A stretch of 64,000 nt of DNA from the NCBI GenBank assembly GCA_963759115.1, contig CAVWXT010000006.1, positions 372,001 through 436,000 of the forward strand. Reading direction: 5' to 3'. Every line of letters starts with the position of its first letter. The first letter of the stretch is position 1. This document shows, one piece after another, positions 45,076 to 54,073 of the stretch. Made by a program: the position numbers and the translations under genes. The DNA is from CAVWXT01 sp963759115. GTDB taxonomy: Bacteria > Planctomycetota > Planctomycetia > Pirellulales > Thermoguttaceae. The notes beneath the pieces are model-generated. The model searched no databases, was not told where the DNA came from, and was given only the letters and a program-made list of their open reading frames with translations.

Positions 45076-48000
45076 TCACTCGCCCTCCACGACGAGCACC
45101 GACTGATTCAACGACGGCGCCGTGGCCGGCAGAGTGAGCATTCCCCCATCCGTGTTGACGCGAACGTAGTACTCCAGGTCCGACCTGGTCGCCTCGGGCG
45201 GCAGTTCCACGTAGAACACGCCCCGCGCCACGTGGTCGAGCGGCACTTTGTGCCACTGGCCGGCACCCAGCGGGCTCCAGTAGACCACGCCGTCGGTCGG
45301 CTTCACGCCCAAGACCATCGCCGTCACGCGGAGCGGCTCGCCCGCGGTGAGGCAACTGCGGAGCCGGGGCAGGATCAGCCGCGGCGGACACGACGGCTCT
45401 TTGCTCGGCAGGGCGTCGGCCGGCAGCTCTTCGCCCAGGACCTTCGCCAATTCCTGGCCCGGCTCAAGGAGCAAGTGGCGGAGAATCGTGTTCTGCCAGT
45501 TGGTCACGGTGCCCATCTCGCCGGTGGTGGTAACCGTAGACAAGAGGTGCCGCATGAGTTCGGCCGTCTGGGCCACCAGTTCCTTGCGCACCGGCAGGGC
45601 CAATTGGCGGGCCAGCCGCTTTTGGGCGGCGGGGTCCTGTTCGGCCTTCACCGTTTCCATCGCTTTGTTGTAGCGGGCCCAAGTGCAGTTTACCTGGCCG
45701 TTGAGCCGCAGATACTCAAACGTGTCGAGCCAATACCGAAACCGCTCCCGGTTGCCGGCCCCGCGAACCTGCGGCTCGAGCCGCGCCAACCCGTGGATAA
45801 AGACATACTCCATCGCCACGTCTTCCCACGGCCGCGGGTCGGGGCGGATGCGACCCGGGCCGTCGACCCAATCGGTTGGGCGGGGCAGCCGGCCGTCGAT
45901 CTTCTCGAACACGGCGGCCGCGGCATCGACTACCTCGTCGCCGAACTGCGTCCGCGCCCAGTCGGCATAGAAATCCTTGGTCGAGAGGAACCGGCCGAAC
46001 GGGATTGGCAGCCGCGGGAGGACGGGCCAGTCGGCCTGGAATTCGCCCCAGGCATCGCCGCCGCAGTTGATCTTTCGCGTCACCGGACCTTCCAGCACGA
46101 TGCCGGAGATGCAGGGGAAACCCACCCGCTGCTGGAACCCGATCACCATTCGGCCGTCGCCGACTTGAACTCCTTCAAAGGAGAAATCGATGGGCCGGTT
46201 CTGTCCTCCCTTGGCGAACAGGTCGAGCCCGTCGAGCACCGTCTTGCCCTGGATCTTGACGTCGAAGACCCGCCGCCCGGCCTCCGAGTGTTGGAGCTCG
46301 GAGAACTTCAGCGTCACCTTGTAGACGCCGTTGGGCACGTCGAGATAATAGGCGTTGAGCGGATAGAGACCGGCGCCCGTGCGGATGGTCTGGTAGATCG
46401 GCTCCTCAGCGCGTTCGACGAATTGCTGGTTGATGAAGCGGAGTTGCTGTCCGCCGTCGGGGCCTTCCGGCCGACGGGCTTCAGCGGCTCGAAGCTGAGG
46501 ATTCATCGCCGGGTTCCAACCGCTTTGATCCCAGGCGGCTGCGGCCAGGGCCGAAACGTTGGGGTCCAGCACGCGGGTCCGCCAGTGGAGGCCGATCAGG
46601 CCCGTGCAGCCGTAGGCCAGCGCGTCGGCCGCGTCTTTGCGCATCCGGCCAACCCAAAGCTGCGGGGAGGTCATCGCCATGTCGTCCTCGAACCAGGAGA
46701 CGACCCACTTCGGTCGCCCTTTGATTCGGCCGAAGGTCGAGTCGACGAAGGCGTAGCCCCCGTCGCGCACCAGGCCGGTGATGGGCGACTGCTTGGGCAT
46801 GACGCGGTCGAACAGGTCCGGCTGATGCGGCGGACCCATCGTGCAGCCGGAGGTGAGCAGCGTGAAGGGGGCTTTCACCTTCTCCGCCGCCGCGACCGCC
46901 GCCCGGAAATCGGTCACCACGGCCTGCACGTCCTTCTCCGGCGCGCCGTACCACGTCCAATCCTCGGTCGTCCAGAGCGAGTAGTAGTCGATCGGATACG
47001 TCTTCATGATCCGCTGGAACATGCCTTCGTAGACTTCCTGAACGACTGCCGGGTCGGCCGGGTTCTTGCCCGCTGCCCGGAGCCGCTCCTGAACCAGCGG
47101 CGGGATCGACAACGGGCCCTGCGTGCTGACGCACGTTTTGATCCCCAAGCGATGAGCAAAGGTGAATGAGTCCCGCAGGAGCTTGCCCGTGAAACGAAAC
47201 AACTCGGCGCAATCCTCGGTGGTTTTCGGGATCGGCGCCTTGCCGCGCATCGAGTCGGGGCCGTAATCGTCGCGGTCGTACATCGCCGCCGCGCCGAAGA
47301 GATAATCGCCGGTCTTCGTGGGCATGTAGTTGCGGGTATGAAGCAGCGTGGTGAACAGCCGCGAGGGATAACTGAACTTCACGCGGCAATCCGCGTCGAC
47401 GTCGGCCGCCGTGCCAACCCAAACCAGCGGTTCCGGCCCCATGTTGCCGCCCGCCGAGGTGTAGGCCATCGTGTGCGTGTGCAGGTTGAAATAGTTCATC
47501 CGCAGCTTGGCCAACTGCTCGAGCATCGCCTTGTAGCCGTCCTCGTTCCACCAATCGGAGCCTTCCGGAAAATTGCTGAAGGGCAGAGTGCCGCGGCAGT
47601 CGAACAGCGGCTTGCCCGTCTCGTTCAACGGTCCGATGGCCAGCGCGATGGGGGCGTCGGGCGCCACGTCGCCCTCCAGATAGAAGCGAACGCCCAGGCG
47701 CTCGGCCAGGCGATACGCGCCATAGAGGGTGCCCACGGCATCGCCGCCGGCCACCAACACCACCGGCCGCCCGTTATGCTCGAAGGTGCGGAGGAGGTAC
47801 TGCTCGGCGGCCAACGATTCCACGGCCGTCCGCAGCGAGGCTTCCGTCAACAGGCTCTTCACCGCGGGCGAGTCCTTGCGGCCGACGACGATCACCGGCT
47901 CCGTCGTCTTGGCCGGCAGGTCTTCCACGATCGGCAGCAGCCGAGTGCTCCGCAGGTACACGTAGCGGCGGACTTCCTTCGCCGCCAGGCGCTCGGCAAA

Positions 48001-48123
48001 GGCTTTGCTCGGGGAGGCGACGATGACCGTGGGAACGACGGGCGATTCGGCTCGCGCCAGCGTGCAACTCGTCACTAGGGCCACCGCCCACACGCAAAAG
48101 CCGCTCCCGATTCGAGTCCGCAT
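45076..48123 (-). CDS. Large secreted DUF4838 protein with malectin-like domain
   Basis: 1,015 residues with a signal peptide ending near ARAES (about residue 25). The next ~130 residues resemble the N-terminal domain of alpha-glucuronidases (VIVASPSKAFAERLAAKEVR, GTLYGAYRLAERLGVRFY). DUF4838 follows: a TIM-barrel-like stretch with MNYFNLHTHTMAY, DYYSLWTTEDWTWYG, GGYAFVDSTFG, and VSWFEDDMAM at about 240-500. A malectin-like sugar-binding region (YYLDVPNGVYKVTLKFSELQ) lies around 585-605. The family belongs to exported carbohydrate-active proteins with unproven chemistry. No signs of frameshift in more than 3 kb. Confidence 0.8.
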   Translation of the reverse strand: MRTRIGSGFCVWAVALVTSCTLARAESPVVPTVIVASPSKAFAERLAAKEVRRYVYLRSTRLLPIVEDLPAKTTEPVIVVGRKDSPAVKSLLTEASLRTAVESLAAEQYLLRTFEHNGRPVVLVAGGDAVGTLYGAYRLAERLGVRFYLEGDVAPDAPIALAIGPLNETGKPLFDCRGTLPFSNFPEGSDWWNEDGYKAMLEQLAKLRMNYFNLHTHTMAYTSAGGNMGPEPLVWVGTAADVDADCRVKFSYPSRLFTTLLHTRNYMPTKTGDYLFGAAAMYDRDDYGPDSMRGKAPIPKTTEDCAELFRFTGKLLRDSFTFAHRLGIKTCVSTQGPLSIPPLVQERLRAAGKNPADPAVVQEVYEGMFQRIMKTYPIDYYSLWTTEDWTWYGAPEKDVQAVVTDFRAAVAAAEKVKAPFTLLTSGCTMGPPHQPDLFDRVMPKQSPITGLVRDGGYAFVDSTFGRIKGRPKWVVSWFEDDMAMTSPQLWVGRMRKDAADALAYGCTGLIGLHWRTRVLDPNVSALAAAAWDQSGWNPAMNPQLRAAEARRPEGPDGGQQLRFINQQFVERAEEPIYQTIRTGAGLYPLNAYYLDVPNGVYKVTLKFSELQHSEAGRRVFDVKIQGKTVLDGLDLFAKGGQNRPIDFSFEGVQVGDGRMVIGFQQRVGFPCISGIVLEGPVTRKINCGGDAWGEFQADWPVLPRLPIPFGRFLSTKDFYADWARTQFGDEVVDAAAAVFEKIDGRLPRPTDWVDGPGRIRPDPRPWEDVAMEYVFIHGLARLEPQVRGAGNRERFRYWLDTFEYLRLNGQVNCTWARYNKAMETVKAEQDPAAQKRLARQLALPVRKELVAQTAELMRHLLSTVTTTGEMGTVTNWQNTILRHLLLEPGQELAKVLGEELPADALPSKEPSCPPRLILPRLRSCLTAGEPLRVTAMVLGVKPTDGVVYWSPLGAGQWHKVPLDHVARGVFYVELPPEATRSDLEYYVRVNTDGGMLTLPATAPSLNQSVLVVEGE

Positions 48124-48369
48124 GGCATGTCTCCAGTCGTGGGGATTTTGGGGGCCAGTCGACCCGGTTCACAGGCCCTTGGCGACGTGGCGTTGCGAGA
48201 ACCCGCAGTTTGCGCATGATCGACAACATCGCCCAATCTACCAGGGCGATTTTTCCGCTACAAGGCGTCGCGGGCCAAGCAGGCTTCGCACGGCTTGCCT
48301 CCAGGGTGGCAATGACGTAAATATTTAGGGGCTAGGGGCGGCCGCCGGCTGCCGCAACCCTCCGACTAC
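48124..48369. other. Divergent intergenic region
   Basis: Lies between the DUF4838 gene (minus) and the Cys-motif gene (plus), so both promoters should be here. An AT-richer patch at 48230-48330 is the likeliest place. No gene or repeat was found. Confidence 0.5.
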
Positions 48370-49354
48370 ATGCCCGGTGAGACTCGCGCGGAGCCAGCGA
48401 TGCCCAGGCACGACCCTCGTGGAAACGATTCGGCCGGATTCCGGCAGGGAGACGTCGTTAGCGTGCGGAGTGTGGACGAAATCCTCGCCACCCTCGACGC
48501 CGATGCCAAACTGGAGGGGCTGCCGTTCATGCCGGAGATGGCCGCCTGTTGCGGCAAGAGATTCCGCGTGTATCGCCGCGCCGAGAAGACCTGTGTGGAG
48601 GGCGTCGGCATCCGCAGCATGAGGAACACGGTGTTTCTCGACGGGCTGCGCTGCGACGGCTCGGCACACGATGGCTGCCAGCGCGGCTGCCTGTTCTTCT
48701 GGAAAGAGGCCTGGCTCAAGCCGGCGGCAAATGATGAATGCGGAACGATGAATGATGAATCGACCGATTCTTCGATTCATGGTTCATCATTCATCACTCA
48801 TCATTCATCCCAGCTTCCTACCACGAAAGGCGACCGCTTCTACTGCCAGTCGACCGAACTGGCCGGGCGCCACCGCCGACTTCCCGCCGGGCAAGCTGCG
48901 GCACTACCTCCACGACCTGCGGGTGGGCGAGATTACGCTGCGGCGGTTCGCCTACGTGCTGTGGCTGGCGCTGACCAACCGAGTGTGGCGGCTGTTGCAC
49001 GGCCGGGGGTTCTATCAACTCACGGGCGAGCAGAAGAAGACCCTCGCCGCGGAACTCAACCTTCAACCGGGCGAACTGGTCGAGATCAAGAGCCCGGCGG
49101 AAATCGAAGCCACGCTGGACGCCCAGGGGCGGAACCGGGGGCTTTCGTTCGAGGCCGAAATGGCCCAGCACTGCGGCCGCCGCTATCGCGTGGCCACCCC
49201 GCTCCGCACCATCATCGCCGAAGAGACCGGCAAGATGGTGCACCTGAGGAACACCGTGATCCTCGACGGGCTGATTTGCCAGGGCATCTGCGCCATGAAC
49301 TGCCCACGGGCCAATTTCTTCTATTGGCGCGAGATTTGGCTGAAGCGGGTATAG
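48370..49354 (+). CDS. Cys-rich tandem-domain protein, one frameshift
   Basis: Family not recognised. Two copies of one ~70-residue domain: the first (about 48480-48720) reads FMPEMAACCGKRFRVYRRAE, RSMRNTVFLDGLRCDG and CQRGCLFFWKEAWLK; the second (about 49150-49350) reads FEAEMAQHCGRRYRVATPLR, HLRNTVILDGLICQG and CPRANFFYWREIWLK. The Cys positions (CxG, RCxG/ICxG, CxxxC) fit metal or disulfide binding. Between them are a repeat-coded linker, DRFYCQSTELAGATADFPPG and ALTNRVWRLL helices. Frames change near 48870 (GGG in place of GG). Start codons at 48370 or 48400 are possible. It precedes cysC, so a link to sulfate activation is possible. Confidence 0.55.
48731..48812. repeat. ATTCATC-type inverted repeat inside the Cys-motif gene
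   Basis: GATGAATGATGAATCGA pairs with TCGATTCATGGTTCATCATTC across the segment, with GATGAAT and ATTCATC units repeated. It adds about 25 codons in frame between the two domains. A similar tract lies at 30092-30116. Confidence 0.75.
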
Positions 49355-49501
49355 CAGCGATGCGGGAAGCGTTCAGGGTTCAGGGTTCAGGACGTTAGAT
49401 CGAGGATGCGTCGAGTCGTGGCCCCCGATACCTGAGCCTCTGCCGACCACCCATCATCGGCAACGGGCGTCGCCTCCTTCCCAGGGTCGTTCGGTTATCA
49501 A

Positions 49502-49573
49502 TGTGGGAGGCGACTCCTGTCGCCGATTGCCGTCCATTCCGTCGATTTTCGGCGACTGGAGTCGCCTCCCACA
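49502..49573. repeat. Palindromic element with arms TGTGGGAGGCGACTCC
   Basis: 16-base perfect outer arms (49502-49517 with 49558-49573) and inner GTCGCC/GGCGAC pairs around a ~40-base centre. It lies between the Cys-motif gene and cysC. The whole intergenic piece 49355-49703 holds no gene. Confidence 0.9.
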
Positions 49574-49671
49574 GTTTCCTATCGTGAAGAACCGAACGGC
49601 CCTGGCCGCCTTCCATTTGCCGCTTGAATCCCCGGCAGATTTCCGCAATACTGGTGACTCGCCCACTAGCC

Positions 49672-49697
49672 ACTAGCCCACTAACCACTAACCACTG
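49672..49697. repeat. CACTAACC tract immediately before cysC
   Basis: CCACTAGCCC, then ACTAACCACTAACCACTG, ends 7 bases before the cysC start and replaces a normal ribosome site. Related CTAGCCACT tracts flank the IS in front of glcD (59652-59666 and 61126-61172). Confidence 0.75.
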
Positions 49698-49703
49698 CCT
49701 CCC

Positions 49704-50367
49704 ATGCCCACCGAAGATCACGTCCAAGTCCATTGGCACGAACACGCCGTTTCCCGCGAGGAGCGGGAGAAACTCAACGGCCACTCGGGTTGCGTGGTGT
49801 GGTTCACCGGCCTGAGCGCCTGCGGCAAGAGCACCGTGGCCAATCTGCTGGACCACCGGCTGCACTCGATGGGCGCCCGCAGCTTCGTCCTCGATGGCGA
49901 CAACATCCGCCACGGCCTGAACGCGGCTCCGGCCATGCTCAAGGAGCGGCACGGCGAGGAGTTCGCCAAGCGATTCGGACTGGGCTTTTCCGCCCAAGAC
50001 CGCGAGGAGAACATCCGCCGCATCGGCACCGTGGCTAAGCTCTTCTGCGACGCGGGGATCATCGCCATCACGGCCTTCATCAGCCCCTACCGGGTGGATC
50101 GCGACCGGGTCCGGGCGACGCTGGACGACGGCGATTTCGTCGAAATCTTCGTCGATGCTCCGATCGAGGTGTGCGAAGCGCGGGACCCGAAGGGTCTGTA
50201 CAAGAAGGCGCGGGCTGGGCAACTCAAGGGGTTTACGGGGATCGACGACCCGTACGAGCCGCCGCTAAAGCCGGAGCTGGTGTTGGATGCCGGCAAGCAA
50301 GTCGGCCGAAGCGCTGGCCGACGAGGTGCTAGCATACCTCAAAGCGGCCAGGAAAATTCCCGAGTGA
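49704..50367 (+). CDS. cysC: Adenylylsulfate kinase, frameshifted near the end
   Basis: Repaired length about 220 residues. CysC phosphorylates APS to PAPS in sulfate activation. The P-loop is GLSACGKST at about 32-40, a variant of the usual GLSGSGKST. LDGDNIRHGLN, FSAQDREENIRRIGTVAKL, FISPYRVDRDRVR, and EARDPKGLYKKARAGQLKGF follow in the family order. The last part, SAEALADEVLAYLKAARKIP, is in another frame; removing one A turns CAAGTCG into CAGTCG at 50298-50301. There is no cysN or cysD nearby. PAPS in planctomycetes may serve sulfated polymers. Confidence 0.9.
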
Positions 50368-50587
50368 ATCGCTGGAATTTTATCCAATTCCGCGTAGTCG
50401 GGATTGACTTAACCCGCCGCCTCGTTCTAAATTGATAGTCGGGAGTGTCTCGCTCGTTGCGGCGGCTGCAATAGGGATCGGATGCTCTTTGGCCGACTCT
50501 TCTCTGCGTTGCCTCCGCGACTGGGCGGGGGCTCGTCCCGACTCGGCATGCGTGGCGGTTTCACCATCATCAACCCGGACGTAGAAA

Positions 50588-50646
50588 GTAGGGCGGGCAC
50601 TGCCCGCCAGATGGGTTTCGCGTTCGGTGGGCGGCGCCCACCCTAC
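50588..50646. repeat. Palindromic pair of the GTAGGG(C/T)GGGC family
   Basis: GTAGGGCGGGCACTGCCCGC (50588-50607) faces GGTGGGCGGCGCCCACCCTA (50626-50645). Each is a hairpin and the outer bases GTAGGG/CCCTAC also pair. Same family as the element within the DUF1501 gene. The whole intergenic piece 50368-50705 carries no other feature. Confidence 0.85.
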
Positions 50647-50705
50647 GTCTTCGCGATCATCCAACGAGACACAGAAGGAAAGCGGGGAGGGAACCCCCTG
50701 CTCTC

Positions 50706-50942
50706 ATGACCTTAGCCGTGATCGACGACATCCAGCCGCGGGCGCAGGCGGCGCTCACCAACAGCCCGTTTTACGAACTGCGCGAATTGCAGGTGGAGCA
50801 ACACGGCGACGCCCTGCAAATCTCCGGCTGCGTTTCCAGTTTCTATCACAAACAACTTGCACAGGAGGTAGTTCGCTCCGTCTGCAAGGGCATCGAAGTG
50901 ACGAACTCGATCCGCGTGGAATGCGAGGAAGACGTCGAGTAG
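50706..50942 (+). CDS. Small BON-domain protein
   Basis: 78 residues. Residues about 22-76 (FYELRELQVEQHGDALQISG, CVSSFYHKQLAQEVVRSVCK, GIEVTNSIRVE) show the BON pattern: strand, strand, the long helix with KQLAQE, strand. BON domains bind phospholipid or other surfaces; there is no export signal. The start codon is at 50706. A second BON-like gene follows 150 bases on, with the matching segment YTKQLAQHAAMS, so the pair arose by duplication. Confidence 0.65.
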   Translation: MTLAVIDDIQPRAQAALTNSPFYELRELQVEQHGDALQISGCVSSFYHKQLAQEVVRSVCKGIEVTNSIRVECEEDVE

Positions 50943-51091
50943 CGGGCGGGATCGCTCTCTTGGCCCGATCGTTTGTGGGCGGAGTGCCGAGTGATAATCC
51001 GTGCCCCGGCGGGAACACGGAGGTTCCTGGATGCGTTCCGTTGTTGCTGGTGTAGGGAAACAACGATCCGGCGACCATCGAGGAGAACACC

Positions 51092-51368
51092 ATGGAAGAC
51101 CTGAGATTTCGGGCGAGCGTGTCGCGAGGCTTCGCCGACGTGCTGCCGGAAACGCTGGAGGAAGCCGAGGAACTGGCTGCCTCGATTGAAAGGGCCGTCC
51201 AATACGAGACGGGCCGCGGCGTGGCCGACCTGCCGGTGGAGGTCAACTCTCAAGGCATCCTGCTTGAAAGGACGCTGCAGCACCTACTACACCAAGCAAC
51301 TGGCCCAGCACGCCGCCATGAGTATTCCCGGCGGAGACCGGCTCACCAACAGCATCGAGGTCTCCTGA
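51092..51368 (+). CDS. Second BON-like protein, one frameshift
   Basis: Repaired length about 91 residues. The first part (RFRASVSRGFADVLPETLEE, 5-24, and VADLPVEVNSQGILL) comes in one frame and the end (CSTYYTKQLAQHAAMSIPGG, DRLTNSIEVS) in another. Removing one T (CTTGAAAG to CTGAAAG at 51263) joins them. The end matches the KQLAQ-helix and TNSIxV strand of the preceding BON gene. Probably co-transcribed with it. Confidence 0.6.
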
Positions 51369-51504
51369 GCGTTGGCGTGGCCGTTCTCGCCGCGGACTTT
51401 TCGACCGTGGCTGCTAGCTGTGCAAGCATCGGCGGCCCCCATCTTGTCTCGCTTTTCGCATTCCCGTGTAACACTCGGCCGGCTGGCGCATTGTTCATGG
51501 TGAG

Positions 51505-52096
51505 ATGACGCTCGAACAGGACCCAGCCGCGAAGGATTCGAGGGACGATTTGGTGGTGCGCGCCCGGACGGATCGAGAGGCGTTCGGGCAATTGTACGAT
51601 GCGCATTATCCGGGGGTCTTTCGCTACTGTTTCCGGCGGCTGTTCGTGCGGAGCCGTGGCCGAAGACGTGACCTCGGAGGTGTTCCTGAGCGTGGCGTCG
51701 AAGATGCCCCAATTCGGCGGCACGACCGAAGAGGACTTTCGCCGCTGGGTGTTCCGGATCGCAACCAACCAAGTCAATGCCTACGTGCGTCAGGCCAGGC
51801 GGCGCAGGGTGCTGCTGGAGTCGGCGGCGCGGAGCGGCACGCTGGCGGCCGCGGCGGATTCGCGAACCCGGCCGTCGGACGTCGAAACGCTGGACTGGCC
51901 CGCGTTGTACCAGGCGATTCTGGAACTCAAGCCGCGCGATCAGGCGATTGTCGTGCTGCGGTTCTTCGAGCAGATGTCGCACGAGCAGATTGCCGGCGTG
52001 CTGGGCGAGCGCCCGGCGACGGTGCGGGTCGGCCTGAGCCGGGCGCTGGAGAAACTGCGGCGGTGTTTCAAGATTGATGACGACTATGGACTTTGA
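51505..52096 (+). CDS. ECF-type RNA polymerase sigma factor, one frameshift
   Basis: Repaired length about 196 residues. Region 2 covers REAFGQLYDAHYPGVFRYCF, LFVRSVAEDVTSEVFLSVAS, and FRRWVFRIATNQVNAYVRQA; region 4 covers LELKPRDQAIVVLRFFEQMS, HEQIAGVLGERPATVRVGLS, and RALEKLRRCF. One extra C near 51655 (AGCCGTGGCC) breaks the frame. The next gene starts inside its end and encodes a membrane protein, the arrangement expected of sigma factor and anti-sigma factor. No target promoter could be identified. Confidence 0.85.
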
Positions 52097-53393
52097 CGAG
52101 AACACCTTTGCACGCATGATCGACCGGGCCGGCGGGGACGATGCCCCGCGGCCCGAGCATCGAGAGCAACTACGCCGGCAGGCGCTGGTAGTCTTCGATC
52201 GTGCGCAGGCAGAGGCAACTCGTCCCACGGTTCTTGCCCGTTCGCTAACCAATTGGAGGTGGATTATGCGTTCCCGAGTTTCCCGCGCTACGGCTGCGGC
52301 CATTTTTGTTTTCGCCATCGGAGGCGTCGCCATGCTATTTCACGGTGCCGGTGCCACGCCGGTTCAAGCCGACTTCCTTGACCCGATCATTGAAGCCAAG
52401 ACCGCAAAGTTCAAGATGACCGCGGAAGGGCCGGGGCAAGAGAAGATGACCGCCGAGATCATGGTGCTGGCCCCCTCTCGGATGCGCACGGAGCGGGAGA
52501 TACCACCGAATAAGATCAAGACGGTGATGATTATGGACGGTGATCAAGGCAAGAGTCTCACCTTGGCTCCGGCCCAAAAACTGGCTTTCGTCACCAACTA
52601 CACCAACCTGCCCAAAGAAAGGCGACCCAAGAACTTCTTTCTCGACCTGCGGTCGCAACTGCTCGATGCCCGCGACAGGCCGGACTTCAAACGCGAGCCG
52701 CTCGGCGAAAAGGAGATCGACGGACGCAAAGTTGTCGGATTTCGTCTTACGGGCCACGGCGGCGTGAGCGATCTCTGGGGCGATCCGAAGACTGGCATGC
52801 CGATCCGGATCGAATTGACCTCGCCGTTGTCCCCCAACATGAAACCGGTGATCCTCAGCGACTTCGTGTTCAACGTGGAGATGGACGAGTCGCTGTTCAG
52901 TCTTGAGCCGCCGACCGGCTACAAAGTGCAGACCACCACGTCGGACGCCTCGCCGGCTGAGGAGAAGGATCTGGTCAAGACATTTCGCCGTTACAGCCAA
53001 CTAAGCGGCGGTGCTTTTCCGGACACGCTGGACCTGGCGGCAATGATGAAGTTCTCTGTGGAGCATTTTGAAAAGTCCCGACCGAGGCCGGAAAAGAAGT
53101 TGAATGACCAGCAGATCCAGGAGGAAGATCAGGAACGCCTGAATGAAATGAAGAAGCTCACCCACGGTATAGGGTTCGTCTTCGAACGACTGTCGCCGGA
53201 TGCCAACGCACATTACGCGGGCAAAGGCGTCTCGCTCGGCGCGGCCGACACGCCCATCTTCTGGTACCGCCCCAAAGACAGCAAAAAGTATCGGGTCATC
53301 TACGCCGATCTCTCGGTCCGCGAAGCCGACACGGCGCCCAACGTGCCGGACGCGCAAGCGCTACCAAGCGCATCCGGCCCCTCAAGACGTTGA
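52074..53393 (+). CDS. Membrane-anchored LolA-like protein, probable anti-sigma partner
   Basis: About 435-439 residues; starts at 52074 (TTG), 52077 or 52086 are possible, all inside the sigma gene's end, so translation is coupled. Residues ~1-65 would be cytoplasmic; a hydrophobic helix at about 72-92 (AAAIFVFAIGGVAMLFHGAG) anchors it. The outer part has a LolA/RseB-like fold: repeated long strands IIEAKTAKFKMTAEGP, TAEIMVLAPSRMRTE, KVVGFRLTGHGGVS, GMPIRIELTSPL. The last third is helix-rich and ends with a Pro/Ala tail. The pairing is inferred from gene order; the usual anti-sigma HxxxCxxC motif is missing. Confidence 0.6.
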   Translation: MMTTMDFDENTFARMIDRAGGDDAPRPEHREQLRRQALVVFDRAQAEATRPTVLARSLTNWRWIMRSRVSRATAAAIFVFAIGGVAMLFHGAGATPVQADFLDPIIEAKTAKFKMTAEGPGQEKMTAEIMVLAPSRMRTEREIPPNKIKTVMIMDGDQGKSLTLAPAQKLAFVTNYTNLPKERRPKNFFLDLRSQLLDARDRPDFKREPLGEKEIDGRKVVGFRLTGHGGVSDLWGDPKTGMPIRIELTSPLSPNMKPVILSDFVFNVEMDESLFSLEPPTGYKVQTTTSDASPAEEKDLVKTFRRYSQLSGGAFPDTLDLAAMMKFSVEHFEKSRPRPEKKLNDQQIQEEDQERLNEMKKLTHGIGFVFERLSPDANAHYAGKGVSLGAADTPIFWYRPKDSKKYRVIYADLSVREADTAPNVPDAQALPSASGPSRR

Positions 53394-53616
53394 GTCCCGC
53401 CAGGGCCGTGCGGCGAACGGGGAGCCTGGCCGATTGTGCCGCAACGGCCAAGCCGGAGCGCCACGACGGACTCACCGGTATCCAGAGCGACCCGATCACG
53501 TTACGGCGGCCGTGACCGCCGGTAACGTGGTCGGCTTTCTTGCCGGGCTTGACGAAGCAATCTGCTTTGGCGACGATCAACAAGATCAGCACGAGGGCAA
53601 CACGAGGAATGTGCCG
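53394..53616. other. Intergenic stretch
   Basis: No gene was recognised; an open frame overlapping the end of the preceding gene reads through but looks like noise. The ribosome site of the thioesterase is weak (AACACGAGGAATGTGCCG). Nothing else. Confidence 0.4.
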
Positions 53617-54036
53617 ATGCCAGCGGACCAGCGCTATCTCGCCGTCAAGGTCGTCATGATGCCCCGGGATACGAATCCCTATGGGACGATCTTCGGCGGC
53701 GTCATTTTGAGCTACATCGACCAGGCGGGGGCCATCGGGGCGCAACACGAAATCCGCCGCGCCGGGTGGCCCGATCAGCCGATTGTCTCGGTGGCCATGA
53801 AGAGCGTCGAGTTCCACCGCCCCGTCTTCGTCGGCGACATTGTGAGCTACTGGACCAACCTGATCCGGGTGGGCCAAACGTCGATCACCATGCACGTAGC
53901 GGTCGAGGCCGATCGCCACGGCGAGGCCGTTCCACTCACCGAAGCCGAGGTAACCTACGTGGCCGTTGACCTGACAGGCGGAGATCGCCGTCCAGTGCCG
54001 ATCCGTGGCATGGCCGACAAAGGGCTGGTCGCCTGA
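53617..54036 (+). CDS. Acyl-CoA thioesterase, hotdog fold
   Basis: 139 residues from the ATG at 53617 (MPADQRYLAVKV). The YciA/BFIT-type motif NPYGTIFGGVILSYIDQAGA (20-39) holds the catalytic Asp after GG, and HRPVFVGDIVSYWTNLIRVG (67-86) with TSITMHVAVEAD continues the family. Probably splits medium or short acyl-CoA in the cytoplasm as a hexamer. The codon use and strand fit an independent gene; its open frame is joined to the noise upstream. Confidence 0.8.
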   Translation: MPADQRYLAVKVVMMPRDTNPYGTIFGGVILSYIDQAGAIGAQHEIRRAGWPDQPIVSVAMKSVEFHRPVFVGDIVSYWTNLIRVGQTSITMHVAVEADRHGEAVPLTEAEVTYVAVDLTGGDRRPVPIRGMADKGLVA

Positions 54037-54073
54037 TTCTGCCGCGTAGAGTCAACCGCCGTCCGCGGAGCAC

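Noticed and set aside
45232..47169. 645-codon plus-strand frame
   Set aside because: Antisense to the DUF4838 gene, which has a signal peptide and domain motifs; the long shadow arises from high GC.
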